Part shown: in pieces, positions 48,290 to 60,949 of the stretch | How positions within the stretch are numbered: the stretch's first letter is position 1 | Layout: each line of letters begins with the position of its first letter | Assembly (NCBI GenBank): GCA_951213105.1 | Contig: OX578142.1 | Location: 123,306,231 to 123,370,230, forward strand | Direction: 5' to 3' | From: Amaurobius ferox | Lineage: Eukaryota > Arthropoda > Arachnida > Araneae > Amaurobiidae | DNA length: 64,000 nucleotides | Program-made: the position numbers and the translations under genes | The notes under the pieces: model-generated | Seen by the model: the letters and a program-made list of their open reading frames with translations, nothing else | What the model was told of the DNA's origin: nothing | Database searches by the model: none

Positions 48290-48592
48290 AAAAAATCTGA
48301 TGTGGCCTGTACATGACTTTCCATACAGACTCATTTTCTCATTATTTTTTTACTAATTTATTAAATTGAGTTTTAATGCACAAAGTAACACTGAATGTGC
48401 ACTTTTAATTCAATTTTTGTTTTTATTTGGTAAGTGGACATTTTTTCAAAGGCGGAGTAACAAAAATGCGAAAAATCTAAAATATCTCGAGAAAGTCAAA
48501 AATTACGTATAAAACAAACATTTAATTGATACATTTGAGCATACATAGTCTTTTATTTAAGATTTTGGCGATTTTTTCGGGCCATATTGTAA

Positions 48593-50632
48593 AACAAGAA
48601 AGATCAATCATGCATAAGCATTGATTATAAAACACTTTCCAACTGAAATGCAATTTCATTTAAAAATCTCTAAAATGTGATACATTTAGTAGTGATATCT
48701 TTTACATTATCACAGTACTACACTAATATATTATACTTAAATATTTAAAACTGTATCGAAATATAAATCACCTGATTCTTTATGCAAAATCAATGAATAT
48801 TTCTTCATATAACTTGCATTCCTGACTCCAGAGCTAAATAATTTTGTGTGAAAAAAATTCAGCAATTCTTATGTAACTCACTTTACAATCGCTTGAGATA
48901 TTTGCATTCTGAATAAGTTAGAATTAGGCTTCGTTGAAGAAATAATAAAAGTCTAGGGATCATTTAAAATCACAACTATTGTAATTGCGTAGGCACGGAA
49001 TTTAGATACACAGGTAATATATGCGTGTGCGTATGTATGTATTCAAAGTATTGGAATCGTGCCGAAGGTCGGAACTCGAATTTTCGAAGGATCTAAACGT
49101 TTGGGACTTCCAGAACTTGAAAAACTATTTTTAGGAAGACCTATGTGTGTGTAAGGGTGTATCTGTGTGTCTGTGAGGATATTGCATCCACTCTAACTGA
49201 AAAACTAATGGACCGAATTTAATAAAATTTTGTAGGTAAGTTTTTTGTGGGAAACCCTGATGTTCATTTGATTATAGTACGATTCGTAATAAAAGAATCT
49301 GCCTTCTTTGCGAAATGGCCGGCAGAGAAATTGCCTTTATCCACTCCAGCTAAAAACTAATGGACCAAATTTAACACAATTTGGTGTATAACATTTCAAT
49401 AACCTACAATTGATTTATATAGCAAATTTAACAAAATTTGTTATATAAATCACTTGTAAGTTATTCTAATACGATTCGGGAAAAAGGAGCGGGCTGTTTT
49501 TGCGAGATGGCCAGCAAAAATCGTTAAATATAAAAGTAAAAGACTACGTGCGCTCAATTATATCAATTAAATTCTTATTTTATACGTGATTTTTGACAAC
49601 AAAAAGATTAAGTCTAACCCCATTACTCTAGAACTAGCCGTTCTTGAGATATTTGAGTTTTTTTTTGCGTTTTCGCTACGCCACTTTTGACAATAAGTCC
49701 ATCTATCAAATGAGAACCAAATTTAAGTTTAAAGTGCAAATTCAATGTCATTTAAAATACTTATGGATGTTATTTTGTGCAGATAAACTCAAATTATTAT
49801 TGAATAAATAAAGAGAACGTGAATATGAGTCTGCAGCGAAAGACATGTGCTGTCCACATCAGAATTTATAACAATATTACAACAATGATTTATAGAAGTG
49901 AACGGGGATAATTTGCAGGCCATTTCGAAAAAAATGTAGGATCTATATTTAAAGATCCACCAAATTGTTGTAGAATGAAATGTTCTACTAATTAAATCTG
50001 TGTACCAAATTTTAATTCTCTAGGACGTAGGAAAGTGCATTAAAAACACCATCAAATAAGTATATCATGAAAAGTTATATAAAATTAAAAAAAAATTAAA
50101 AAAATTGCTATCTACCTAATTTATTTTAAAAAGTGAAACCTCTCTCATATACAAAATAATTAAAATCTTGGAAAGATATTTATTATATAATATATCTATT
50201 TTTTTTTCTGGAGGATATCGCAAATGTCAGAATTTAATTGAATTCGTTTTTCTCCCTATATTAAATAGTGTTTAATTAAAAAACTGCCTAACATATTTTA
50301 CTGAAAATTTTTTGATATATTTTATGAGATAATATGAATATTTTCTAAAAATTTCGAAGCAATTTGTGAATTTTAAATGTACTTAAGAAACGTTTGAAAA
50401 ATTAGGTCCCATAAGGTTCAATGTATTTCATTTTTTCAACCCGGGTTCAATAAAAAACTAATTGGGTGATATGATTTATTTATATTCCCATAGGTTCCAC
50501 AGACCGTCTGAAAAATATACTGAAATTTCATTTTGATAAAGTCATTTTTACGGCAGTTATCGTGCTAACGGACAGACAGACAGACAGAATAAACAAAGTC
50601 ATAAACACTTTTCAACTATGCTATAAAGTGTT
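48593..50632 (+). mobile_element. Composite family C element with family B inside
   Basis: The inverse of 21519-23611 over its whole length. Begins AACAAGAAAGATCAATC and ends CTATAAAGTGTT. The internal family B copy is reverse-oriented at 49035-49863. Confidence 0.8.
49035..49863 (-). mobile_element. Family B repeat, third nesting level
   Basis: Head ends at 49863 (CATCAGA). An internal near-palindrome at about 49395-49465 is shared with its counterpart at 22738-22780. Confidence 0.75.
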
Positions 50633-51053
50633 AAAAAGGCAGTTTATTCTTTTCCGAATCATACCAAAATCTTATCAGCACCAGAGTATCCCACAGGTGA
50701 TTTATCTACCAAATTTTGTGAAATTTGGTAAATTAGTTTTTTAGCTGGAGCGGATACATGATATTTTAACGGGCTATTTAGCAAAAAAATGCTGTTCTTT
50801 TATCCCAAATCGCACCAGAGTCATACTATAAAATTTCATGAAATGTGGTTTATTAGTTTTTGAGTTAGAGTGGATGCATACATTGCACAGACAGACAGAC
50901 ACATACACACAGATGTCACGCTAAAAATAGGTTTTTCTTGTTCCAGAGGTTCCAAAATGTGTAGATCCGTCGAAAACTCGAGTTGCGATTTTCGGCATGA
51001 TTCCAATACTTTCCTTATACATTAAAATCTCTTGCAGGGAAAGTAAAAAAAAA

Positions 51054-51818
51054 TCTGATGTGGGCAGCATATGACTTTCCCTACAGGATTAAATTCATTT
51101 TCTCTTTATTTCTTTAATAATTCATTAAATTGCACAAAAAAACACGCATACTTATTTGAAATTACACTAAATTTGCACTTTCAATTCAATTTTCGTTTTT
51201 GTCTTGTAATTGCAAGTACATTCAAAGGCGGCATAACAAAAATGCAAAAATACTAAAATATCGCGAGAATAGCTAATGTTAGAGTAATGAGGTTAGTCAA
51301 ATTCTTTTTATCGTCCAAAATTATGTAGAAAACAAACATTTAATCGATAAATTTGAGCATACGTAGTCTTTAAGATTTTAATGATTATAACGGGCCATTT
51401 CGCAAAGAAAGCAGGTTGTTTTCCCGAATCGTACCAAAATCTAATGAGCACCAGGCTAACCTACAAGTAACCAAATTTTGTGAAATTTGGTAAATTAGTT
51501 TTTTAGCTAAAGTGGATACATGCGATTTTTGAAGGTTATTTCGCAAAAAAGACGAGTTATTTTATCCCGATACGTAACAAAAGTTAATCAGCACTAGGAT
51601 CTCCCACAAGTAAGTTACCTACCAAATGTTATAAAATTTGGACAATTAGTTTTTAAGTTAGAGTAGATGCATACATTGAACACATAGATGTCAAGCTAGA
51701 AATAGTTTTTCGTATTCTAGAAATCTCAAACCGTGTAGATCCGTCGAAAACTCGAGTTGCGATTTTTGGTATGATTTCAATACTATCCCTATACATTACC
51801 ATGTATTGTAGGGAAATT
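51054..51818 (+). mobile_element. Family B HINE-like repeat
   Basis: Head TCTGATGTGGGCAGC at 51054, ten bases after the previous copy's hairpin, forming a head-to-tail dimer. Its hairpin is partly decayed and the CAGA tract is lost. Confidence 0.75.
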
Positions 51819-52100
51819 AACAAGCAAATATAAAATCTTTGTTTTGTGTGCAAAAGCTTTTATTCATAACTGGCCATGAACAGCTTCAATTAAGGCAAAT
51901 CATAAGAAATATCTGAAAAATGGCATTTCTAAATGAAAATACATTTTAGTTCGACTACAAAGCACAAATTTATTGCAAATTAAATTCTATAATAAGTCAA
52001 TTGACGCAATCTTTCCATTTCAGTTATCGGCTTCCTATTGCAAGTGTTGATTAATGGGATTGCACCTAAAGTGATAAAGTCACTACAAAATTTGATTTAC

Positions 52101-52184
52101 ACATCATATGTTGTCCTTTCTGGTAGGTCGGACGGTCTGGGTCTCAACAACATCCACAACATCAACAACAACATCATATGTTGT
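52101..52184 (+). mobile_element. 56-bp SINE 3' end with a perfect 14-bp target duplication
   Basis: ACATCATATGTTGT occurs at 52101-52114 and 52171-52184. Between them lie the last bases of the 5S SINE (TGGTAGGTCGGACGGTCTGG) and a CAA/ATC-rich tail. This is a severely 5'-truncated target-primed retrotransposition event. The plus-strand frame through it is a shadow. Confidence 0.85.
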
Positions 52185-53213
52185 AAAGAATGAGGATTTT
52201 GGAGAACCAAAAGGTTTAGAAAGAACAAATAAAGGAAAGTTAATATTAATAGAATCAGGAAAGCTAATTGTGATTAGACAAAAATGTACTAAATATGGAC
52301 AAAAAAGATAAGGGTTAGAAGAGCTAACTCAACATGGGTAAATGAAATGAGCAGTAAATGGAATGAATGGATATGAAAAGTCGAAATGTACAATCTTATC
52401 AGAATGCACATACACATTTTAACATTCAGATGTTCTTTTCAATTAATTGCCATGTACACATGTACAAAATATATTTCTCATCTATTTTTCAGGATTGGTT
52501 ACAGATCGAGCTTAGACAATGATTGATATGATTTCTATATCAAATTCCATAGTAGAAAGGGGGATTCATTAAGGATTTCTACTTCCGTTTCTGGCTATGT
52601 CATTTTCAGTTTTTCCGAAATTTAGTATAAATGTGAGCAAAAGTGAATAAAATTTCTTAATAGTTCCATCAGAAATGAAGTATGCACACCGTATAAAGGC
52701 TTCTTGAATTTTTTTTATTATTTTTGTTATCTAATTCTAAAGTTAAATACTCATACACATTTTGCACAAAGCAACTCTAAATACGTTTAGTGATTTTGTA
52801 AAATTACACATCAGCATATTCTTTAAGATTTTCATTTTTCGAGTCCACAAAGCAAATTATTACTCATGCAAACTGCATATATAATATTAAACTAATCACT
52901 TTAATCGAGATCTCAAAGGGAGGAAAAGTAATGTTGAAAGTCCTAATTGTATTTCGATGACGTCGGGACAGATGAGTTGGTAGATAAGAATTTGAAATGA
53001 GCTTTTTTTTTAAAGATTCTGCTAGTTTCTTGATTAGTCATGATAGGATCAAGAAATCACACATAGATGTATGTTTGGATTTACTTTTAATAATTGGTAT
53101 CAATATAACAAACCATAAAATATGCCGAGTCGTAAAATTATTATGACCACTGGGTTATTTTATGCAAACTAACAATATCACACATATCGTCGAAGTTTGA
53201 TCAATCAATCGAT
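52185..53213. other. AT-rich DNA with no recognised gene
   Basis: AT-rich. No repeat or coding signal recognised. Confidence 0.5.
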
Positions 53214-53217
53214 TTAA

Positions 53218-53447
53218 GAAGGGAAAGAGGAAGGAATGTAAAGAAGAAGGAATGCAAAGAGGAAGGGATGCAAAGAGGAAGGGATGCAAAGAGGATTGAA
53301 TGCAAAGAGAATGAATGCAAAGAGGAAGGAATGCAAAGAGGAAGGAATGCAAAGAGGAAGAAATGCAAAGAGGAAGGAATGCAAAGAGGAAGGAATGCAA
53401 AGAGGAAGAAATGCAAAGAGGAAGGAATGCAAAGAGGAAGGAATTGC
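53218..53447. repeat. 16-bp minisatellite
   Basis: About fourteen copies of a 16-bp unit (GAAGGAATGCAAAGAG with variants). The period is not divisible by 3, so several frames on both strands stay open (Lys/Glu/Cys-rich and Leu/Phe/Pro-rich). These are not genes. Confidence 0.95.
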
Positions 53448-55196
53448 ACTGCTCGATCAAAAACTAATACGTGTAAGACGCGATCTCAGAAACTTTGAAT
53501 GTACTTGTTCAGTCCAGCACTGGGGGACAGCAATTTGTAACATTATAGATAATCTGAATCAGTGACCAAGTCAGATTATCTCAGCGTACAGTTTGTCGCA
53601 CGTAACATAGTATGGACTACAGAAGCATTATTAAAAAGGTGGTCATAATAATTCAGGTGGTCATTATATCAGTGTGTAACTGAGAAAGAGGTTAGTATGT
53701 ACGATTTTACCAACACAGCTATGAAGAATGGAATTACTTAAAAATATCCATGATTATAAATTAAATATATTTCAAAAGAGATTAAGTATAATGCATTAAA
53801 GTAATTATAGAGTGCACTCATGGTAAAATGCGAGATTTAATATATTCTATTAAAATCCAATCGTGTATGTATGTGAACGCTATTCCGAAGCCCCTGCTTG
53901 GTCTGAAAGTTTGCGAGTTTTTTAAATGTATCTATCCAACCATAGAGGGGGACGAAACATTTGAAATTACAAAAAAAATTAATAGATTTTTAAATATTTA
54001 TAAACATCTCTCTAAATAAGGGTAAAAAGAGGGGGTCCGGGAAAAACGTATTTCTTCCAAAACAATTAGGAACTTGCTTTTTAGTTTTAATGGGAGACAG
54101 ATGAATTTTAAAGACCCTCTAAAAGCCAGAATTTTGATAAAGTCGATAGTTTGTTTTAAGGATTTTTAAAAATCGCGAAAAGCATTGAGAACAAAGAGGC
54201 AAGATCTTTTCCAAACCTTTGTTTTTATCTATCTTAGCGACACTTGCTCCGATTTTGAGACAATTTTCAGTTTTTACCCTGTAATGAACCCACTCGACCT
54301 ACTCACGCTAAACACATTTTTGTTGCCCTGCAACTTTTGAGTAGCAAAAAAATTGTAAATAACCTTGTTGTGCCAGCTGGGGCTTGAACGACGGATCTAT
54401 ACGTACTGGTCAGCCGAAGCTCACCAAGTGAGATATTGGGACAGAATTGCAGCTTAGCTCTAATCATCGAAGTGGATTTTGCATATTTTAAAGAATTTCT
54501 TTACCCCTATAGGATTCTTTATTAGAGGTCTAAACGTAGTGGTTGGTAATTTGGGGACTCGACCCTTTGACAATTCGACTACGATCGAAATGCACGAGCT
54601 ATGTTTCCTAATTTTTCAGACACCAATCTCAGTACGGCCTAGTTTCCCTTCGAAATAGTATATTCTCCCTATCACAGTACGATCTCATTTGATTTTCTTT
54701 AATTTGTGTTGAATCTGAGCATAGTGCATTATGATTATAAAATTGTAAAGCAGAACGGGAGTAAGTTCGAATTCTAGCAATTTATTGATTCCAAGAGAAG
54801 GACCTGCATTGACACTGTGCCGAAAAAAAAATGGAATTATTATCTAGAGCAAATCATTTCGTCGGATGAAATTGGTGAAGCACAAAGCAACTTGTTTAGA
54901 TTATTTGAGATCTAAATAGTAAATATCGACCGGTAGTCATTACTACATGTTTGCATTTCGCTTAAACTAATTGAAAATCAAATATGCTCTATTACAAAAA
55001 ATAAATATGTAAATAAATAAATGAAAGTAAATAAATAAATGTAAGTAAATAAATTAACAAACAAAGAAAACAGATCTAACTCGAAGACAGTGTTCTATAT
55101 CTATGAAACTTCGTACTTGTAATGAGTATATACAGATAAAGGAATGATTACACTTACATTCCAAAATAAATTTTATACCAAATAATGACAACATAT
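53448..55196. other. Mixed DNA with no recognised protein gene
   Basis: A 63-codon frame at 53828-54019 lacks a recognisable domain. An (AAAT)n stretch lies at 55003-55052. A tRNA-like patch is listed separately. Confidence 0.45.
54364..54441 (-). other. tRNA-like patch, possible SINE head
   Basis: On the minus strand TATCTCACTTGGTGAGC resembles a D-arm/A-box and, about 40 bases on, CGTTCAAGCCCC resembles a T-arm/B-box. Several consensus positions differ and the acceptor stem does not close convincingly. It is therefore a decayed tRNA pseudogene or tRNA-type SINE at best. Confidence 0.3.
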
Positions 55197-56060
55197 ACGC
55201 CATGTGTAAATATTTATGAATTTTTATGGCTGCAATACAAACCGATATATGATGCGGCATGGATCCAGATATAGTCTATTGTTTGTTGCAGGTACTGTAA
55301 GATGTTTTGCAAGTGCTGAGTTAATTCGCTCACATTCCACGATATCTTCAGTTGCTTTTCCAACCTATCCCAGAAATGCTCGATTGACGAGGACTTTAGG
55401 AACCTGGATGGGTAATGAAGGGTATGAACCTCATAGAATCATAGTTGAGATAGTCTCGTCGTGAAAGGTCTGGCATTATCATGCTGATAAACAGCCCCTG
55501 AAAGGTGCGACAATATGCAGAATGTTGTCAACGCAAGGTATGCTGTCTAAATATTCTATAGTAAAATTAAGAGAGATCAGTTGTTATAGGAGATGATTCC
55601 CCAGAGCATAACCATTGGTGTGATAGCCGTGTGCTTCTCAAATACAGAAGACATATTTATATAGAGCTATGACCAGACAAGGATACGGCTGTAAGTAGAA
55701 ACAAGGAACTTCGCTATGCACTACATGACTCAAATTGGACATCGTCCAGCATTTCCTGGCTTGGCAACTCTTCAAACGGTATTGCTTATGTGTGGGTAGT
55801 CAGCGGTAGATGTCTTAAAAGTCGCCCAGAAGGAACACCGACCTCTGCCAGTCATTGCAAAATGGTGATATTAGCTAATACTGGAACCTATATGCATTTT
55901 TGAGGGGGATAGGGATAGGGAACGCCATTAGTGTTGTTATGTCGTCGTGATCGCAAGATTCCCTTGAACACTTGTTTCTCTGGGAAGTTCAGATCCTTCA
56001 TGGAGGTTATATGTGTCCTCTGGTAACTACTGCTGCCAAATTTGTCTTGATGTGACATCG
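55197..56060 (-). pseudogene. Tc1-like transposase relic, heavily decayed
   Basis: Minus-strand fragments in shifting frames read, in order, RLLRHLPLT, a block ending TPMVMLWGIISY, AVYQHDNARPF (second catalytic Asp at 55480-55478), SSIEHFWDRLEKQLK (catalytic Glu at 55381-55379) and MPHHISVCIAA near the C terminus. These match the order of the DDE domain in the same Tc1 subgroup as the element at 57388. Many stops and indels. No terminal repeats were identified and the HTH region is unreadable. Confidence 0.68.
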
Positions 56061-56882
56061 TTTCGATCAAGATGGCAGCTTAAGCGCCTATATGACCATC
56101 CGGCTTTTCCGGCCTATGATGTGACCTCTCCCAAATTCACTCAATTGATCTTGAAAAACATGTAAAGTTTTACAAGAGTAAAGTTACAGGTAAAGTAAAA
56201 CAGGTGAAATTCAAGATGTTTCTCGTGTGTCATAGATAAAATTCGTAAAGGGATTTTGCAATAACTCGCCTCTAAATAGGTAAGAAGAAGTGGGATGATC
56301 GAGGAGTAATATCCCTGTGTTTTTATAGTTACTTGATCTAGTTTGAACTTTACATGTATGTTCCTCGAAGGTCACAGGTAAACACAAAGGAGCTACATTT
56401 CCGTAATACAACCCCAAGGTGATGTCCCAGCACTATGATTACAATATTGCCTGAAGCGTTCAAGCTAGAGATGTGATTTTTTACAGGTATGTCCTTCTTT
56501 AGTCCCATAGGACGGGATATTTTTAACCCACATAGAAGGAAATTAGAAGGCATAAGGCGGTTGAGTTCCATGATCAAAGTAACTCTTCGGTCGTTTTCTC
56601 AACCTTGAGGTCTTTTGTTTTGGAAAATATTCAGCAAAAGTTGCTATGACAAAATGTCAAATCATCCCGCTTAAAGAATGGATATGAAAAAGTTCATAAA
56701 TATAAAAGTAATTACAACATAAAATACAAAAAATGAATTAAAATAAATCATTATTTAGAAAAAAAAATTAGAAAAGAAAAGTCAGGAAAGTTTCCAGCCG
56801 GAATCAGTAATGGGATAATTATCTTCTACAAAAGAACTATATTGAGAGTAAATAGAAAACCTGGAAAAAATATAATTAAAAA
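56061..56882. other. DNA with no recognised gene
   Basis: Moderately AT-rich. Minus-strand frames at 56211-56577 show no domain. Confidence 0.45.
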
Positions 56883-57387
56883 TCTGATGTGTCCAACACA
56901 TAAATATCTGAACAGATTAACGTATTTCCATTTTGTGTGAAAACAATCTGTTAATCTTTAAGGAAAAAATTAGGCATTCTTAATATTAGAAATCAATAGC
57001 CTAAATTTTGTTTCAGATAAAAAATAAGAATATATATTTCATGCAATTTGTCTGATTATTTTGTAAGGTATTACTCTCTACGTGAAAAGTAAAATTTCTA
57101 ATATCACGAGAACATCTCATGATAACTATTTATGTTTAATTAAAAGTACGTAAAACGCATGAAATCATTTGATAATAAAAATATGTATTTGAATTTTTTA
57201 AGATTTCTTTTTTGTAGTTTTGATCCAAAGCGTGTGATATCTCAAGAAATCTTTATCGTTTTGTAAATTACAAATATTAATATAATGGTGTTTATAAATA
57301 TATTTTTTAGATTTTCAAAAAAAAGGTTCGAAAATATGAAGGATTCCTTGATTAGAGCTCCCCGAGAAGAAATAGGCTTCTGAAATA

Positions 57388-58731
57388 CACTCGGGGACAA
57401 TGAAAGTTGAGCGCCAAGAAGGAAGCATAGGATGGACCTATAATTTTATTGATGGAAGGATACAGATGAATGATATACACAAAAACAGCGTAGCAGAACA
57501 CGTACAGAGGGAGCTGTGGTACACAGATCGGTCATCCACAATAGTGTGCTGCACCGCCTTGTGCTGCTATACAAGCAGCAATACGGTCCGGCATGGTGCC
57601 GAACAGACACCCGATGTTGTCCAGTGGCAGACGAGTCCACGCTTGTTGTACGTTACGTTCCAAATCCCGAAGATTACGGCAACGAGGCAGCTGGCGTTTC
57701 AACTGGTCCCACACATGCTCGATAGGGGACAGGTCTGAGGAACGGGTAGGCCATGGAAGTGTCTGGACATGGCTCTGGCAGGCCTAGGCGACTCGAACCG
57801 TGTGTGGCCGAGCATTATCCTGCTGGAATTGCGCACCTGGAATCCCAGCAACGAATGGGTGCACATGGGGTCGTAGAATATCATCCACGTACCGTTGGTC
57901 CGTCAATGTTCCAGGTACCACAACCAGAGCGGATAGGCTGTCGTAGGCTATGGCTCTCCAGCCCATGATGCCTGTAGTGGGGCTAGTGTGGCGCTCGATA
58001 ACGAGGTTGGAATTGTGGCGTTGTGCAGGGGACTTCCACACCCGGACACGCTGATCATCGGTCCCCGGTTGCTCTGGCCCGGCACCATTGCAACCGGAGC
58101 CGCCGATGTTCCCGTGTTGACGGCAGCACGCATAAGGAACGCTAAGATCGCGGATTCACTTCCTTCAGGCGTCTAGATATGTGGGCACACAGGAGCAGCT
58201 AAGTGTGCCTATATAGCAGATCTGGTCGCCGTAGGCTCTATACGTTCCTGCCGCACGATCATTCGATCCTCTCTACTCGTGGTATGCCTGATACGACCGG
58301 AGACAGTCTTCTGTGTCTGGATGGCATCCCGTGACCAGTGTTCCCAACACCGTAGGATGGTATAGTCCGAACGATCCACGTGACGGGCTATCCGGCGCGC
58401 TGACAGCCCTGCGGTTTTCAGTTCGATGATCAGGCTTCTTTCGAAGTCCGTCAGTTGCGTATATCGACGTTTCTGGCATCTGCCCACAATTTTTTTCACT
58501 CCGTACTCGTGCTTACGTCACCGAAAGCTTCTCGCATAAATGGAGCGTCCACTTCATGCAGGTTTATAAGGCTCCTGGCTCATGCTTGCAGCGCCACTCA
58601 CGGATGCACGGTCATGCGCAATCACACCCGACTAGGATCACTTGCATACCAGTTCGCCCTCTAGCTATTTACATCATTTCACGGCTGTACCATGATTTTC
58701 TCTTGGTACGAAACTTTTATGTCCGTGAGTG
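57388..58731 (-). mobile_element. Tc1-like transposon with both ends
   Basis: Terminal inverted repeats of about 38 bp (left CACTCGGGGACA..., right the inverse of CACTCACGGACAT...) are flanked by TA at 57386-57387 and 58732-58733, the Tc1/mariner target. Length 1344 bp is close to a complete Tc1 element of this subgroup. The transposase inside is broken. GC content is far higher than in the surroundings, as expected for a later arrival. Confidence 0.88.
57532..58499 (-). pseudogene. Tc1-like transposase, inactivated
   Basis: Minus strand from ATG 58499: an N-terminal HTH (MKKIVGRCQKRRYTQLTDFE, then GLSARRIARHVDRS) runs open to a stop at 58209. After frameshifts come HISRRLKEVN, REHRRLRLQWCRARATG, then IMGWRAIAYDS, QRYVDDILRPHV and FQQDNARPHT (second catalytic Asp). 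A stop follows, then SSDLSPIEHVWDQLKR (catalytic Glu) to the C terminus near 57532. The stretch with the first catalytic Asp (F-S-D-E-S in relatives) is missing between CRARATG and the following W-K-S-P, an internal deletion. It cannot be active. It once cut and pasted the element at TA sites. Confidence 0.88.
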
Positions 58732-59326
58732 TATCTTGATTGAAGAAACGTAATAAATTTTATTCGTCTCGTTTAATTTATTCGAGATATATAGAATGGG
58801 AAAAAATCAAATATTTCAAAAACGGCTCTTGATAATTTTTAATGATGGCGTCCATTTATTTTGAATTAATAGTATTTGCAAGACTATTCACTCATTTCAT
58901 AATAATAATTTTATATCTTTGATAGTTTCCATTTTAGATAAAATGAAATATCTCAAGAATGGCTTATGTTAGTCTCTTAGAGATAGCAGCCATTATTCCA
59001 TAAAATTTCCGGACTACATATTTATTTTCGTAACTAATTATGTTTCCTTTAGAACATTTTTCAATTTTCGAGATTGTTTTTACGAAAAATTGAGGACCTT
59101 TTCTTGTTCGCTTATACTAAAAATCCATAGGCTTCTGACATTCACCGATTGAAATAATCATAATATGAATTTGATTTCATCCATTTGTTCGAGAAATATC
59201 GATCTCACATACAAACCGATAGCATTAAAAAATGATTGACTCATATTTAAAGAAATTAAAAACGGGCAGATTCACCCAAATCCGACCTGCTCATTTTTGA
59301 CCTCGGCACAATACTTTCCTTTTATT

Positions 59327-60310
59327 AACACATTCCAACATAGTTGAAAAGCGTTTATGAGTTTGGTCAGTCTGTCTGTTTGTCTGTCTGCCCGATCGTA
59401 CGATGATTGCCGTAAAAATGACGTTATCTAATGAAATGTTAGTATGTTGTTCAGATGGTCTGTGGGACATATGGGAATGTAAATGAATAATATCACCCAA
59501 TTATGAATTGAACCCGGGTTGAAAAAGTGAAATACATTGAAACCTATGGGACCTAATTTTTCAAATAGTTTTTAAGCGAAGTTAAAATTCGCAAATTGCT
59601 TTGAAAATTTTAGGAAATATTCAAATTATACATAAAACAATTGAGCAAATATGTTCGGTAGTTTTTAAATAAAAATTAAAGTAATAATTACACTCATATT
59701 ATACTAAGAGATCACATGACCCACTGTAAAATAAAAAATGGCATCCATCCTTTTTCCCAGTGTCAAAATCGTGGTTTTTAAAGTCCTTTTAAATTTATAT
59801 TTAGTGTGGCATCGGTCCTAAAACCGCTTTATTTTTGCGTATTTTCTGTGCATCTATATTATGCGTCAACGCAATTACAATATTTTTTTGTTTAAACGAT
59901 CATAATACTTTGACTATTTCTACAACGAAGCCTAATGTTAACGTATGCAGAATGTAAACAAATCAAGCTGTAAGATGAGTTGTATAAGCATTGATGATTT
60001 TTAACACAAAATTATTCAGCTCTGAAGTCTGGAATATAGGTGATATGAATGAAATAGTCATTGACTTTACATATAGAAGCAGACTATTTTATAGCATTGT
60101 TTTTTCGATGAACTTTTAAGCATGGAGTTAGAAAGTACTTTTACTTCCATGGTTTTAAGTTTTTAAGTAAAATAAATTATTGTAGTACTGTGATAATTTA
60201 AAAATATAACCGTTGAATGCATCGTATTTTAGAGATGTTTAAATAAAATTGCATTTCAGTTGGAAAGTGTTTCATAATCAATGCTTTATGCATGTTTGAT
60301 CTTTCTTGCT
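59327..60310 (-). mobile_element. Family C HINE-like repeat
   Basis: Hairpin end AACACATTCCAACATAGTTG at 59327, inserted in the 3' hairpin of the preceding family A-like copy. Opposite end GATCTTTCTTGCT at 60310. Confidence 0.8.
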
Positions 60311-60949
60311 TATACTATATATTGAAAATGGAGTCAGGGGTAAAATCTGATGCGAGTAGTACATGACTTTCCTTACATAATACAATGAATATACTTTTTT
60401 CACAGTGAAAAATTATGTATAAAATCCAATGTTTTTAACGTCGAATTGTTCTTTTGGCGCTTTCTGGAAGACAACATGTAAAACTGTTTCAAAGTACCCA
60501 ATTAACTTATATTTCGCGTAACTCTTAAGTCGACAATTCTCAATATTGAGAGCATCCGAAACAAGCAATATAATCCATATATTAAAATATTTTGATAATA
60601 ATTCATCAATCGGGTCATTTTTGTCAATGTCGCGTCCTTTTTGAAATTTTGAAGATAGTTTTATAAATTTTGCACCTTTATAAAAATCAACAAATTGGCA
60701 ATTTTACGCCAAATTAGTCGCCAAATTTCTTGAATTAATTGCCAGGCATTACAGTCAGACGGAAATAAGGCAGTTTAATATATACATGGTGAGTCGGAAT
60801 TGTTTTTACAAAAGCAGAGGGGTTATAGTACCCCACCAGACGAGCAATAATTACCATGGAACATAGGGTCGCATTGCACTCTGAGAGGCAGAAAAGAGGC
60901 ACGTCGAATCGCGTCGAGCATGACGCAGTCAGCGCCTCGGACGTCATTG

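Larger units (their letters stand above)
48296..51044 (+). mobile_element. Family B repeat hosting a nested composite
   Basis: Head TCTGATGTGGCCTGTAC at 48296, interrupted at 48593 within the phrase GGGCCATATTGTAAAA. It resumes at about 50637 with GGCAGTTTATTCTTTTCCG and ends at the hairpin 51007-51044. Confidence 0.78.
56883..59326 (+). mobile_element. Family A-like repeat interrupted by a Tc1 element
   Basis: Head TCTGATGTGTCCAAC at 56883. The interior resembles 28745-28900 and 29370-29510. The Tc1 copy sits at 57388-58731. The 3' hairpin is cut after ATACTTTCC by the family C repeat at 59327. Confidence 0.55.
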
